Assembly (NCBI GenBank): GCA_020161295.1
Contig: JAIUOA010000002.1
Location: 248,001 to 312,000 of the forward strand
DNA: 64,000 nucleotides
Direction of reading: 5' to 3'
Origin: Bacillota bacterium
GTDB lineage: Bacteria; Bacillota; Clostridia; Peptostreptococcales; Acidaminobacteraceae
Below are positions 15,501-25,546 of this stretch, one piece after another; position 1 is the stretch's first letter; every line of letters starts with the position of its first letter. The notes below the pieces were generated by a model that ran no database searches, was not told the origin of the DNA, and saw nothing but the letters and a program-made list of their open reading frames with translations. The translations under genes and the position numbers were made by a program.

Positions 15501-16727
15501 ATGAAGAAATTACTCCCATTGATGTTGATCTTCACCTTATTATTGACCGCATGTGGGCTCGATCCAAAAAGCAATGATCCCGAAGTTAAAAACTGGGAGC
15601 TCATAAAGCAAAGTGCTGAAAACACAGAGGTGATCATGGCTGTGGATCATTCAAATGGGGAAGCCATCGAATGGTTACGGGGGACTTTTTCAGAGTATTT
15701 GAAGTCGGAGTACCAAGTGACGCTGAAGCTGGTCGAGCAGAGCCTGACCAAAACAGTGGCTGAACTTACCGATGAAAAAAGGCGAGAAGTGACAAATGGT
15801 CAAGTGGACATTATCTTAATAGAAAATTACGGCTTTAAAGAAGCTTATGAAAATGGCATATTGTATGGTCCTTTTGCTGATAAACTGCCAAACATAAAAT
15901 CGACCATCGGATTAAATGCATTAAGCTATGTTGCAAAAGAGGGGATTGATACTGGTCATTATTGGGTACCTTATGGCCGTAAACAATTGACCTTCATCTA
16001 TAATCAGGATGTATTTTATGAAACCCCTGAAAATATTGAAGGCCTAAAATTGATAATGGAAGAAAACAAGGGGACGATCACATACCCAGACCCAAGAAAG
16101 TCGGAAGAAGGTCTCGCATTTGTCTTAAGTATTATCGGCGAGTCACTGGATTTTGAACCCTACCTTTCAGGAAACTTCAATCAAGCGGCGTTTTTAACCG
16201 CCATTCAACCTGGTATGGACCAGCTTATGGCCATGAAACCCATGCTTAAGGATTCCGGCATGGTTTATCCCGCTTCGTTACAGGCATTAGATGATCTGTT
16301 CATCAATGGTGGCTTATCGGTATCCTACACCATGGATATGAACTATGTAACGGATAAATTAAGAGAGTACGAGTACCCAGAAGGGGCTTCAACCTTCGTG
16401 ATCCCGAGTGGGGTGGCGACATTTTATGAAGGTGCGGTCATCGCCTATAATTCAGTAAACAAATCAGGTGCAATGGTGGTGTTAAATGCCCTGTTATCGC
16501 CAGAAATGCAAGCGTCTAAATGCGACCCGAAGGGATGGGGCAGTCTTCCCGTATACGAGATGGACATTGTCACAGAAGAGGCTTTAACGCCATTTAAATC
16601 GATTAAATTAAAAGGAACCACTGTAAAAGCGCTGGAATACATCGAAGCAGCTAAGCCTGAGTTTTCTCCGCAAATGATAGCGGTGATTTTAGCAGAGTGG
16701 GAAAGGCGCATTAGCGCAGGAGAGTAA
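15501..16727 (+). CDS. extracellular solute-binding lipoprotein (orphan)
   Basis: This 408-residue protein has a lipoprotein signal peptide with lipobox LLTACG (Cys about residue 18) and a periplasmic-binding-protein fold of family 1, seen in the long alternating sequence with YGRKQLTFIYNQDVFY, EGLKLIMEENKGTITYPDPRKSEEG and a C-terminal WGSLPVYE. It resembles YnjB-type proteins. No permease or ATPase gene lies nearby; its neighbours are whiA (4 bases before) and dnaE (2 bases after). It may serve a transporter encoded elsewhere or act as a sensor. The ligand is unknown. Confidence 0.75.
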   Translation: MKKLLPLMLIFTLLLTACGLDPKSNDPEVKNWELIKQSAENTEVIMAVDHSNGEAIEWLRGTFSEYLKSEYQVTLKLVEQSLTKTVAELTDEKRREVTNGQVDIILIENYGFKEAYENGILYGPFADKLPNIKSTIGLNALSYVAKEGIDTGHYWVPYGRKQLTFIYNQDVFYETPENIEGLKLIMEENKGTITYPDPRKSEEGLAFVLSIIGESLDFEPYLSGNFNQAAFLTAIQPGMDQLMAMKPMLKDSGMVYPASLQALDDLFINGGLSVSYTMDMNYVTDKLREYEYPEGASTFVIPSGVATFYEGAVIAYNSVNKSGAMVVLNALLSPEMQASKCDPKGWGSLPVYEMDIVTEEALTPFKSIKLKGTTVKALEYIEAAKPEFSPQMIAVILAEWERRISAGE

Positions 16728-16729
16728 AC

Positions 16730-19700
16730 ATGGATTTTGTGCATTTGCATTTGCATACAGAGTACAGCCTGTTGGACGGATTTGCCCGTATTGACAGGCT
16801 GTTTGACAAAGTGAAAGCGCTTGGCATGCATGCCGTTGCCATTACGGATCATGGTGTCATGTTTGGTGTCGTTGACTTCTATAAAGCAGCACAGAAGGCT
16901 GGCGTCAAGGCGATTATCGGATCTGAGGTCTATGTGGCACCGAGAACGCGTTTTGATAAGGACCCTGGGTTTGATAAAAACGCTGGGCATTTGGTGCTAC
17001 TCGTTAAGAATGAAGTTGGCTACAGAAATCTGATTCGTTTGGTGTCTGTGGGGTTTACTGAGGGGTTTTATTATCGGCCGAGAATTGATTATCCTCTACT
17101 GGCAGCGCATTCGGAAGGCCTTATCGGCTTAAGTGCTTGTATTGGTGGAGACATCCAGAGGCTATTGTTGGATGGTGACTTAGCGGGTGCTGAAGAAAAG
17201 GCATTGGCGCTTAAAGCCATGTTTGCACCAGGTGATTTTTATTTGGAACTTCAAGACCACCACATGCAAGAGCAAAAGGTGATCAATCGGAGATTGATCG
17301 AGCTGTCTGCAAAGACGGGGATTCCATTGGTGGCTACCAATGACGTCCATTACCTCGATAAAGAGGATGAACCTGTCCATGATATATTGCTATGTATTCA
17401 AACGGGAAAGACCTTGAGTGATAAAGACCGTATGCGTTTTCCCACCAAGGAGTTTTATCTAAAATCACCTGAGGAGATGGCCGCCTTATTTGCTTCGCAG
17501 GAAGAAGCACTGGCCAATACCGTGAGGATTGCTGAAAAGTGCAATTTTGACTTTGATTTTACGAAGTTGCATTTACCTGAGTACGACCAAGACAGTGCCA
17601 ATGTAAAACTGAAGCTAAAAGAACTATGCTACGAGGGGCTAAATAAGAAGTATAAAGATCCCGAGCAGCATATGGACCGGTTACTTTACGAGCTCGATGT
17701 CATCGATAAAATGGGGTACAATGATTATTTCTTGATCGTTTGGGACTTTATTCGATTTGCTAAGCAAAATGGCATCGCCGTCGGGCCAGGCCGGGGAAGC
17801 TGTGGCGGAAGTATCGTGGCCTACGTCCTGGATATTACTGAAGTGGATCCGATCAAGTACGACTTGATTTTCGAACGATTTCTTAACCCCGAGCGCGTGA
17901 CCATGCCAGATATCGATATCGATTTCGAGGATGACAGACGTAGCGAAGTCATCGACTACGTGGTAGAAAAGTACGGTAAAGACCGTGTGGCGCAAATCAT
18001 CACTTTTGGGACCATGGCAGCTCGAGCAGCCATTAGAGATGTGGGACGCGTTATGGACATGCCCTACCAGGAAGTGGACAAGATTGCTAAGGAGATTCCC
18101 ATGGAGCTTGGGATGACACTGGAAAGAGCATTGAAAGTGAATCCTAAGCTTCAGGAGATTATAGAGGGGTCACCGGAAGCACGTTCCCTAATGAATGCCG
18201 CTCAAAAATTGCAGGGCGTTCCGAGACATGCGTCAACCCATGCAGCCGGTGTGGTAATCGCAAAAAACCCAGTAGATACCTACGTTCCTTTATATGTGCA
18301 GGATGGAGGTGTTTCTACTCAATTTAACATGCTACTGTTAGAAGATTTAGGCTTATTAAAAATGGATTTTTTGGGCTTAAGGACATTGACAGTTGTCAAA
18401 AATGCATTACAATTAATTGAAGAGGGACAAAATATTAAATTGGATTTAGAAACTATCCCGCAAGACGACCCTAAGGTTTATGATATGATTGGTCGTGGGG
18501 ATACGTTAGGTCTTTTTCAACTGGAATCCACTGGGTTTAGAAAGTTCATGAGAGAACTAAAACCGAGTGGGTTTGAGGATATCATAGCCGGGATATCTTT
18601 GTACCGGCCGGGACCTATGGATTCGATTCCAATGTATATCCAAAATAAATATGATGCCTCAAAAGTCGTCTACAAGCATGAGAAATTAAAACCGATTCTA
18701 GAAGTGACCTATGGCTGCCTTGTGTATCAAGAGCAAGTCATGCGCATCGTTAGAGAACTTGCTGGGTATAGCTATGGACGAAGCGATCTTGTAAGGCGTG
18801 CCATGAGTAAGAAAAAGATGGACGTCATGCAAAAGGAACGAGAATACTTCATATACGGTAAGAAAGATGATCAAGGGATAATTGAGCTTCCAGGATGCGT
18901 GGCTAACGGTGTCCCCGCTGAAATTGCTAGTGAAATTTTCGATGACATGGTGGATTTTGCTAAGTACGCCTTTAATAAGTCACATGCGGCAGGTTATGCC
19001 ATTATCGCCTATCAGACCGCCTATCTCAAGTGTCACTACCCTGTGGCTTTCATGGCGGCACTAATGACCAGTGTAATGGGAAGTCAGTCAAAGCTTGCTT
19101 TATATATGCAGGATTGTAAAGAACATGGCATCCAATTGTTACCACCCAGTGTCAATGATAGCTATTATGGTTTCTCTGTGGAAAAGGGTGCCATCCGTTA
19201 TGGAATGGGCGCTATCAAAAACGTCGGAAGAGGAATTGTCGAGGCGATGGTTTATGCCAGAGCGGATCGTCCATTTAAAGGGTTCTATGACTTCTGCGAA
19301 AGGGTCTCGTCGAATGAGCTAAACAAAAAAGCCGTGGAGAGCCTGATTAAGGCAGGTGCCTTTGATGTGCTGGGTCATTACAGGTCACAGCTATTAGCGA
19401 TTTATGAAAAAACGTTGGATGGTACACATGCCATAAAACGTAAAAGTGTTGAAGGGCAGTTCTCCATGTTTTCCATGTCCTATAATGATGTTACTTCAGA
19501 AGAACTTGGCAATAAATTGCCGGAAATCCCTGAACTAAGGCCACAAACCATGCTCCAATTTGAAAAGGAAATGCTGGGGATCTATTTATCGGGGCACCCA
19601 CTCGATCAATATAAATCAACCTTGGAATCGTTCACCACGATTAACCTCGCCGAGTTAAAAGAGGCGGCTGAAGCCATGGATGTCTCTATTAAAGAAAATA

Positions 19701-20200
19701 TGCAGATTACCATCGGCGGTCTCATCGTTTCGAAAATAGATAAGATCACCAGAAGTAATAGTAAAATGGTTTTCCTCACCATCGAGGACCTATACGACCA
19801 GCTTGAGGTCATCGTTTTCCCTAAAGTTTTTGAGCGGGTGCAGCAGCTTCTGCAAAAAGATCAGGCGATTTTAATATTAGGAAGGCTTCAGCTAAAAGAA
19901 GATGAGGCACCTAAGGTCATCGCAGAGCGCATCACTTCTCTGGAAGAAGTGGCATTAACAAAACCCAAGCGCTTATTTGTTCGATTTGAAAACGATTCCA
20001 AAGAATTACTGGATGCCGTTCAGCAAACGATTAAAAAAATCGCGTCGAATACGGAAATTAGGGGAAACAAATCTGAAGTCATATTTTATATGTCGAACAC
20101 GCAGCAAAAATATAAATCCAATGTTTCAGTGGTTGTAACGCGAGAGGCAATTGAGCAGCTCGAGAAGATCATCGGTAAAGGGAATGTTAAGCTTCATTAA
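16730..20200 (+). CDS. dnaE: DNA polymerase III subunit alpha (DnaE)
   Basis: This 1156-residue protein is a DnaE-type replicative polymerase. It begins with the PHP domain (FVHLHLHTEYSLLDG; TDHGVMFG), followed by the polymerase core with GPGRGSCGGS and the catalytic PDIDIDFEDD at about residues 393-402. Helix-hairpin-helix and C-terminal OB-fold domains follow (TIGGLIVSKIDKITR, IEDLYDQLEVIVFP). The PHP metal ligands look intact, so proofreading or pyrophosphatase activity is possible. It follows the lipoprotein gene by two bases and precedes pfkA by 17. Confidence 0.98.
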   Translation: MDFVHLHLHTEYSLLDGFARIDRLFDKVKALGMHAVAITDHGVMFGVVDFYKAAQKAGVKAIIGSEVYVAPRTRFDKDPGFDKNAGHLVLLVKNEVGYRNLIRLVSVGFTEGFYYRPRIDYPLLAAHSEGLIGLSACIGGDIQRLLLDGDLAGAEEKALALKAMFAPGDFYLELQDHHMQEQKVINRRLIELSAKTGIPLVATNDVHYLDKEDEPVHDILLCIQTGKTLSDKDRMRFPTKEFYLKSPEEMAALFASQEEALANTVRIAEKCNFDFDFTKLHLPEYDQDSANVKLKLKELCYEGLNKKYKDPEQHMDRLLYELDVIDKMGYNDYFLIVWDFIRFAKQNGIAVGPGRGSCGGSIVAYVLDITEVDPIKYDLIFERFLNPERVTMPDIDIDFEDDRRSEVIDYVVEKYGKDRVAQIITFGTMAARAAIRDVGRVMDMPYQEVDKIAKEIPMELGMTLERALKVNPKLQEIIEGSPEARSLMNAAQKLQGVPRHASTHAAGVVIAKNPVDTYVPLYVQDGGVSTQFNMLLLEDLGLLKMDFLGLRTLTVVKNALQLIEEGQNIKLDLETIPQDDPKVYDMIGRGDTLGLFQLESTGFRKFMRELKPSGFEDIIAGISLYRPGPMDSIPMYIQNKYDASKVVYKHEKLKPILEVTYGCLVYQEQVMRIVRELAGYSYGRSDLVRRAMSKKKMDVMQKEREYFIYGKKDDQGIIELPGCVANGVPAEIASEIFDDMVDFAKYAFNKSHAAGYAIIAYQTAYLKCHYPVAFMAALMTSVMGSQSKLALYMQDCKEHGIQLLPPSVNDSYYGFSVEKGAIRYGMGAIKNVGRGIVEAMVYARADRPFKGFYDFCERVSSNELNKKAVESLIKAGAFDVLGHYRSQLLAIYEKTLDGTHAIKRKSVEGQFSMFSMSYNDVTSEELGNKLPEIPELRPQTMLQFEKEMLGIYLSGHPLDQYKSTLESFTTINLAELKEAAEAMDVSIKENMQITIGGLIVSKIDKITRSNSKMVFLTIEDLYDQLEVIVFPKVFERVQQLLQKDQAILILGRLQLKEDEAPKVIAERITSLEEVALTKPKRLFVRFENDSKELLDAVQQTIKKIASNTEIRGNKSEVIFYMSNTQQKYKSNVSVVVTREAIEQLEKIIGKGNVKLH

Positions 20201-20217
20201 TCGAAAAGAGGTCTCTT

Positions 20218-21177
20218 ATGAAAAAAATTGGAATACTGACAAGTGGCGGGGACGCGCCAGGGATGAATGCAGCCATCCGTGCAGTGGTCAGAACGGCCAT
20301 CTATCACGGATTCGAAGTTGCTGGCATTTATAGGGGTTATCAAGGACTAATCGATGGCGATATTGAAACGTTGAATGTCACCTCTGTGGGCGATATAATC
20401 CATAGAGGGGGAACGATGCTACGAACAGCGCGCTGCCTAGAGTTTAAGACAGATGAAGGATTTAATAAAGGCCTTCAAATGCTCAAAATGTTTAAAGTAG
20501 ATGCACTGGTGGTCATCGGTGGAGATGGCTCCTTCAATGGCGCTAAACGATTAGCGGCTGCTGGTTTTCCTACTATTGGGATACCAGGCACTATCGACAA
20601 CGATTTGGCTTACACCGATTACACCTTAGGATTCGATACAGCACTAAACACCGTGGTGGGAGCAATCGGAAATATCAGGGATACGTCTTCGTCACATGGT
20701 ACGGTGAATATCATCGAGGTCATGGGGAGAGATTGCGGCGATATTGCACTTTATGGCGGACTCGCTGGCGGCGCAGAGGCGGTGATCATTCCCGAACTTG
20801 AAACAGATATCGATGAACTTTGCAGAACGATTATTAGGGGCAAAAAACGCGGCAAGCTCCATAGCATAATCTTACTTGCTGAAGGGGTTGGAAAGCCCTA
20901 CGAGTTGGCTGAACAAATCAAGACGAAAACCAATTCAGACGTGAAGGTCAGCGTTATCGGCTACTTGCAACGCGGTGGAACACCTACACCAAATGACCGG
21001 ATCTTAGGATCGAGGATGGGTGCTTACGCAGTTGAACTGCTCATGGCTGGAAAATATGGCCGTGCAGTGGGCATTAAAGGCAACCAAATGATTGATTTGG
21101 ATTTTGAAGAAGTCTTATCCATGAAAAAGGATTATGATAAAGAGATTTACGAACTGGCCAGAATACTGGCAATTTAA
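20218..21177 (+). CDS. pfkA: ATP-dependent 6-phosphofructokinase
   Basis: PfkA phosphorylates fructose 6-phosphate in glycolysis. The 319 residues match the bacterial allosteric enzyme: ILTSGGDAPGMNAAIR, GGTMLRTARC, VIGGDGSFNGAK, GIPGTIDNDL (catalytic Asp) and GYLQRGGTPTPNDR. Gly at GGDGS suggests ATP rather than pyrophosphate as donor. The unit dnaE-pfkA-pyk is common in Clostridia. GAGGTCTCTT precedes the ATG. Confidence 0.97.
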   Translation: MKKIGILTSGGDAPGMNAAIRAVVRTAIYHGFEVAGIYRGYQGLIDGDIETLNVTSVGDIIHRGGTMLRTARCLEFKTDEGFNKGLQMLKMFKVDALVVIGGDGSFNGAKRLAAAGFPTIGIPGTIDNDLAYTDYTLGFDTALNTVVGAIGNIRDTSSSHGTVNIIEVMGRDCGDIALYGGLAGGAEAVIIPELETDIDELCRTIIRGKKRGKLHSIILLAEGVGKPYELAEQIKTKTNSDVKVSVIGYLQRGGTPTPNDRILGSRMGAYAVELLMAGKYGRAVGIKGNQMIDLDFEEVLSMKKDYDKEIYELARILAI

Positions 21178-21205
21178 TGTGATTGATGAGAATCAGGAGG
21201 AAGAT

Positions 21206-22966
21206 ATGTTAAGAAAAACGAAAATTGTATGTACGATTGGGCCAGCGAGTGAGCCTAAAGAAATCTTTAAGGAGCTTGTACGTAGCGGCTTAAATGTAGC
21301 GAGATTGAACTTTTCTCATGGAAGCCACGAGGAGCATCTTGCTAGAATCAACATGATTAAAGAAGTCAGAGAAGAGCTTGGTATGCCTGTAGCGATTCTT
21401 CTAGATACTAAAGGACCAGAAATCAGAACGGGTAAATTTAAAGAGCCTGTATATACGCTCGTTGAAGGACAAGAGTTCACACTTACCGTTGAGGACTATC
21501 TTGGCGATCAAAATAAATGCCAAATTTCATATGTCGGCCTTCCAAATGACGTCGTTCAAGGCGATCGCATTTTGATCGATGATGGTCTCATCGAGCTTGA
21601 GGTACTTTCAACCACTGATAAAGAAATCAAAACAAAGGTTTTAAACGGTGGCGATGTTAAAAACAATAAAGGCATCAACGTTCCTGGCGTTAAAATTAAC
21701 CTGCCAGCAATCACTCAAAAGGACATCGACGATATCGTATTCGGTATCCGCAACGGCATCGATTTTATCGCAGCGTCATTTATCCGTAAAGCAAGTGACG
21801 TCTTAGAAATCAGAAAAGTTTTAGAAGACAACTTCTCACATGAGATTCACATCATTTCAAAAATCGAAAATCAAGAGGGTGTCGATAACCTAGAAGAAAT
21901 TTTAGAGGTATCTGACGGCTTAATGGTTGCCAGGGGTGACCTCGGCGTCGAAATCGCTACTGAGTTGGTGCCAATCGTTCAAAAGCGCATGATCGAAATG
22001 TGTAATCGCGAAGGCAAGCCTGTCATCACAGCGACTCAAATGCTCGACTCGATGATGAGAAATCCAAGACCTACACGCGCAGAAGCCACTGACGTAGCCA
22101 ATGCCATCTACGATGGTACTGATGCCGTCATGTTGTCTGGTGAAACGGCAGCAGGTAAGTATCCTTTAGAATCCATTCGTACCATGGCGAAAATCGCACA
22201 TGCCGCTGAAATGGCGTTAAATTATAAAGAACTGCTTCAAAAGCGCATTCAGCTTGCTGATGAAAAAGGCGTAACCTCAGCAGTAAGCCATGCAACTGCA
22301 AATACAGCTTTAGAGCTTGATGCGACTGCGATTATCACTGCGACTTCATCAGGTTTTACAGCGAAACGCGTTTCAAAATTAAGACCAAAGGCACCTGTAA
22401 TCGCTTGTACAGTAAGTGATGCATCGTGCAGAAGATTATCATTGGTTTGGGGCGTATTCCCATTAGTAATCGGCGAAGCCTCTTCTACAGATAGAATTTT
22501 TGAGATTTCTGTTGATAAGGCTAAAGAGCATGGCTATATTAAAGACGGCGACTTGGTTGTTATTACAGCAGGCGTCCCAGTAGGCGTATCTGGCGCAACC
22601 AACATCATGAAGGTTCATTTGGTCGGCGAAGTTCTCATTAAAGGTACTGGTCTCGTGAAGGACCTCGTTAGAGGAAAAGCATGCGTTGGCAGTACACCAG
22701 AAGAACTTGAAGGCAAGTTTAAAGCTGGCGATATCCTCGTATCCACATCGACAGATAAGGACTTAATGCCATTCATCCAACAAGCTTCAGGTTTAATCGT
22801 TGAAGAAGGCGGCTATACTTCACATGGCGCTATCGTGGCACTTAGCCTTAAAAAGCCTTGCGTGGTTGGCGCACAAAACGCCACTGAGTTGATTAAAGAC
22901 GGTACGGACATTACGCTTGATTCAGCTAAGGGAATCGTTTATGCTGGTAAGGTAAGAGTACTTTAA
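21206..22966 (+). CDS. pyk: pyruvate kinase with extra C-terminal PEP-utilizing domain
   Basis: Pyruvate kinase makes ATP and pyruvate from phosphoenolpyruvate. The core is clear: TKIVCTIGPAS, ARLNFSHGSHEEH, LLDTKGPEIRTG, KIENQEGV, MVARGDLGVE and the catalytic MLSGETAAGKYP region. From about residue 480 a further domain contains EEGGYTSHGAIVALSLKKPCVVG. This is the mobile phosphohistidine-like domain (its usual TSHAA is TSHGA here) that is found in Bacillus enzymes of about 585 residues. The start is ATG 21206 after AGGAGGAAG; the upstream in-frame ATG 21134 lies inside pfkA. Confidence 0.97.
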   Translation: MLRKTKIVCTIGPASEPKEIFKELVRSGLNVARLNFSHGSHEEHLARINMIKEVREELGMPVAILLDTKGPEIRTGKFKEPVYTLVEGQEFTLTVEDYLGDQNKCQISYVGLPNDVVQGDRILIDDGLIELEVLSTTDKEIKTKVLNGGDVKNNKGINVPGVKINLPAITQKDIDDIVFGIRNGIDFIAASFIRKASDVLEIRKVLEDNFSHEIHIISKIENQEGVDNLEEILEVSDGLMVARGDLGVEIATELVPIVQKRMIEMCNREGKPVITATQMLDSMMRNPRPTRAEATDVANAIYDGTDAVMLSGETAAGKYPLESIRTMAKIAHAAEMALNYKELLQKRIQLADEKGVTSAVSHATANTALELDATAIITATSSGFTAKRVSKLRPKAPVIACTVSDASCRRLSLVWGVFPLVIGEASSTDRIFEISVDKAKEHGYIKDGDLVVITAGVPVGVSGATNIMKVHLVGEVLIKGTGLVKDLVRGKACVGSTPEELEGKFKAGDILVSTSTDKDLMPFIQQASGLIVEEGGYTSHGAIVALSLKKPCVVGAQNATELIKDGTDITLDSAKGIVYAGKVRVL

Positions 22967-22982
22967 TCAGCTAGGAGGTCAC

Positions 22983-24002
22983 ATGCAAAAAAGAGCGTTA
23001 GGTCTTACTGGATTAAATGTTGTTCCCATAGGCTTCGGGGGCATTCCCATCCAAAGGTTAGAGCAGTCACAAGTGACAGCGATCGTTAAGCAACTCGCAA
23101 AAGAAGGTCTGAATTTTATCGACACAGCACGTGGTTACACCACAAGCGAGGAAATGATCGGGGAAGCTTTAAAGGAATGCAGGCGTGAGGATTTTATACT
23201 TGCGACGAAGTCCATGTCACGCGATTATGTCGGAATGAAAAACGACATAGAAACCAGTTTGAGGAACTTGAACACCGATGCGATTGATTTGTATCAGTGT
23301 CATCTCGTGAAAGATCTATCGCAATACACCCAAATCATGTCAGAGGAGGGGGCTTATAAGGCATTACTTGAAGCGAAAGCTGCGGGTAAAATTCGCCATA
23401 TCGGCATTACGGCACATAGTGCAGACTTTATTCGTGAAATCATTAGAGAGATGCCTTTTGAAACGCTTCAGTTTCCCTATAACCTAGTGGAGAAGCAAGG
23501 TGAACCTCTGTTTGAGATCGCAAGTGCACGTGGAATCGGCGTTATCGTCATGAAGCCTATCGCTGGTGGTGCTATCCCCAATGGTCGTTTGAGCTTAAAG
23601 CATGTACTGAATAATTCGCATGTAACGGTGGCCATCCCAGGGATGGATTCCACCGATCAAGTGGTAGCAAACGCAAGTGTATTACGAGATTCATTGATTT
23701 TCTCACCTGATGAGCTTCGTGAGATGTCTGAAATCGTGAGCACATTAGGCGAACGCTTTTGTAGACGATGTGGTTACTGCCTACCTTGTCCTCAAAACAT
23801 CGACATTCCGACACAGTTTTTACTGGAAGGCTATTTAACCCGCTATAACTTGTCTGAATGGGCGAAAATCCGTTATGAAGGGTTATCCGTCAAAGCGGAA
23901 GCTTGTGTCGCCTGTGGCGCCTGTGAGCCGAAATGTCCCTATAATTTACCGATCATCGATATGCTAAAAAATGTCGTTACACAGTTTGAAAAGCATCTTT
24001 AG
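22983..24002 (+). CDS. aldo/keto reductase with C-terminal 4Fe-4S domain
   Basis: This 339-residue protein has an aldo/keto reductase barrel (LGLTGLNVVPIGFGG, FIDTARGYTTSEEMIGEAL with catalytic Asp and Tyr, ATKS, YQCHLV, GITAHS). The C-terminal ferredoxin-like part has two cysteine clusters, CRRCGYCLPCPQNIDIP and CVACGACEPKCPYNLPI. The family is common in anaerobes and probably couples Fe-S electron transfer to reduction of an unknown carbonyl. It begins 16 bases after pyk with AGGAGG, so it may be transcribed with it. Confidence 0.9.
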   Translation: MQKRALGLTGLNVVPIGFGGIPIQRLEQSQVTAIVKQLAKEGLNFIDTARGYTTSEEMIGEALKECRREDFILATKSMSRDYVGMKNDIETSLRNLNTDAIDLYQCHLVKDLSQYTQIMSEEGAYKALLEAKAAGKIRHIGITAHSADFIREIIREMPFETLQFPYNLVEKQGEPLFEIASARGIGVIVMKPIAGGAIPNGRLSLKHVLNNSHVTVAIPGMDSTDQVVANASVLRDSLIFSPDELREMSEIVSTLGERFCRRCGYCLPCPQNIDIPTQFLLEGYLTRYNLSEWAKIRYEGLSVKAEACVACGACEPKCPYNLPIIDMLKNVVTQFEKHL

Positions 24003-24030
24003 CACCCGATGAAGCACATCAAAAAATAAC

Positions 24031-24062
24031 AAAGGAGTTGTCATTTGACAACTCCTTTTATA
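24031..24062. terminator. bidirectional intrinsic terminator between convergent genes
   Basis: A perfect 13-bp stem (AAAGGAGTTGTCA / TGACAACTCCTTT) closed over two bases has T-runs on the + side and A-runs upstream that give Ts on the minus side. It serves the reductase gene and the minus-strand GerMN gene. Confidence 0.92.
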
Positions 24063-24067
24063 ATGCC

Positions 24068-25366
24068 TTAAGGTTCAATATTAAAATAACGATCTGGCTG
24101 AAGGGGCTTAGAAAAATCAAACCCTTCTATGATCACGAGCTTTCCTGCTTCGTACATTAGGATTGTTTCAATCTCAGGAAAACTGGTGAAGGTATAAAGC
24201 AGACTTTTCATCATCAGGTTTCGGTACTCGGGTTGGCTGCTAAAGAGTGTCGTGAAGCCTTCTTTCACATCTAAGTTTAATGTTTTACCTTCAACAGAGT
24301 GACCAATTAACTCGACCTCTTCAGGTAGTGGCTGGATGCCTTTCGCATTTGGCGCTTTCAACAGGTTCCAAGCCTCGGTAACCCGTTCATCTAATGTGGT
24401 CGCTTTTAAGGCTTCAGGTGTGAGGAGCAATGTGCCGTTCGCAGCTAATTGGTTGAGGAATACTGAGTTAACAGCGTTTTCCGTATAAATCGATTTTAAA
24501 TCGACGCCATCCACTAAACGGTTCTGGCTATCATCCACATAAAACGAGACGCCATTTAACGGATCATAGCTCATAAAGGTTTTAGTGATGGCTTCCCTTA
24601 TAATCGGGAATTTGCCTTCAAATCCTTTAAGGTTGCTACTATACATATAGATGTTAGCACGGTTGCTTCCGAGCTTAATGTTTGGGGCATACGGGATTAC
24701 CGGTGCTGTTTCATACAGACCATATCCTGTTTTTGGCCCGTTTTGCAACGCGGTGTAAAGCGCGCGCCACCTGTTGGTAGGCAGCGGTGTGAAGCGCGTC
24801 ATTGGCACGACATCATCATAGGCCGCGTTAGGAAAATAAAGGGTCATGGCAACCGAACCTGCGGGAACGGTGGATGTGGTCGCCAGCAGTTTAACATCAT
24901 TAGGGAGCAGTGCTGCATACCAAACGTAATCCATTTGGCCATCTTCGCTTATGATCTTAAAACGATAATACCCAGTGGTGAGATCAGCAGTGAGCGCTGA
25001 CTTTTCTATGGTGATGCGTTTAGACTTTGTCCCTTCATCGGTAACAGTGAGGTCAAGCGCGTCGATAGAAAGTGAATCAATTAACTGGTCGCCATTATAT
25101 CGCTCAACCAGAATGCCTTCTGTATAGCTGTCATCAAAAAGACCTGTGTCACTTTCCATGACGAATGAAAGTGCGGTTTTAGAGATGGAATCCACTTCTT
25201 CGGGTGCGATAAGAAGGTAGCTAGAAGTGAGCGGAAGCACCTCTGTAGGTTTGTCCACAATCTTCTGGGACAGATTGAGAGAGAGAATCTCAGTGCTAAG
25301 GGGAAAAGCCGTAGCCAGTATGAACAAGATGACGATAAAGATTATATTTGGAAGTGAACGATGCAC
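24068..25366 (-). CDS. GerMN-domain exported protein
   Basis: This 432-residue protein starts with one hydrophobic segment (residues about 6-24, LPNIIFIVILFILATAFP), then a beta-rich region and two GerMN-like repeats. The first is around VAMTLYFPNAAYDDVVPMTRF with ALQNGPKTGYGL; the second ends with LNLDVKEGFTTLFSSQPEYRNLMMKSLLYTF. GerMN domains occur in germination protein GerM and in LpqB-type lipoproteins. There is no clear lipobox. The GTG start follows AGGAGG on the minus strand. It is transcribed away from the coiled-coil-ftsEX genes. Confidence 0.75.
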   Translation of the reverse strand: MHRSLPNIIFIVILFILATAFPLSTEILSLNLSQKIVDKPTEVLPLTSSYLLIAPEEVDSISKTALSFVMESDTGLFDDSYTEGILVERYNGDQLIDSLSIDALDLTVTDEGTKSKRITIEKSALTADLTTGYYRFKIISEDGQMDYVWYAALLPNDVKLLATTSTVPAGSVAMTLYFPNAAYDDVVPMTRFTPLPTNRWRALYTALQNGPKTGYGLYETAPVIPYAPNIKLGSNRANIYMYSSNLKGFEGKFPIIREAITKTFMSYDPLNGVSFYVDDSQNRLVDGVDLKSIYTENAVNSVFLNQLAANGTLLLTPEALKATTLDERVTEAWNLLKAPNAKGIQPLPEEVELIGHSVEGKTLNLDVKEGFTTLFSSQPEYRNLMMKSLLYTFTSFPEIETILMYEAGKLVIIEGFDFSKPLQPDRYFNIEP

Positions 25367-25546
25367 CTTTTACCTCCTGAACGCTATATAAAGTATATTT
25401 AGTTTCCATAATCGGTATATTCGATATTATTATATGCTATTTTAGGGATGTTGCCAATGTTTCTTAGCCTTTTCCTTCTTATGACATAAAAAAAATGAAA
25501 CTCTAAGGGTAATCTGGTACAATATGAATAGAGTTGGAGGTAGACA

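Noticed and set aside
25499..25523. Promoter for the coiled-coil-ftsEX genes (TACAAT at 25518-25523)
   Set aside because: The -10 is plausible but no -35 can be assigned, so it is not listed as a feature.
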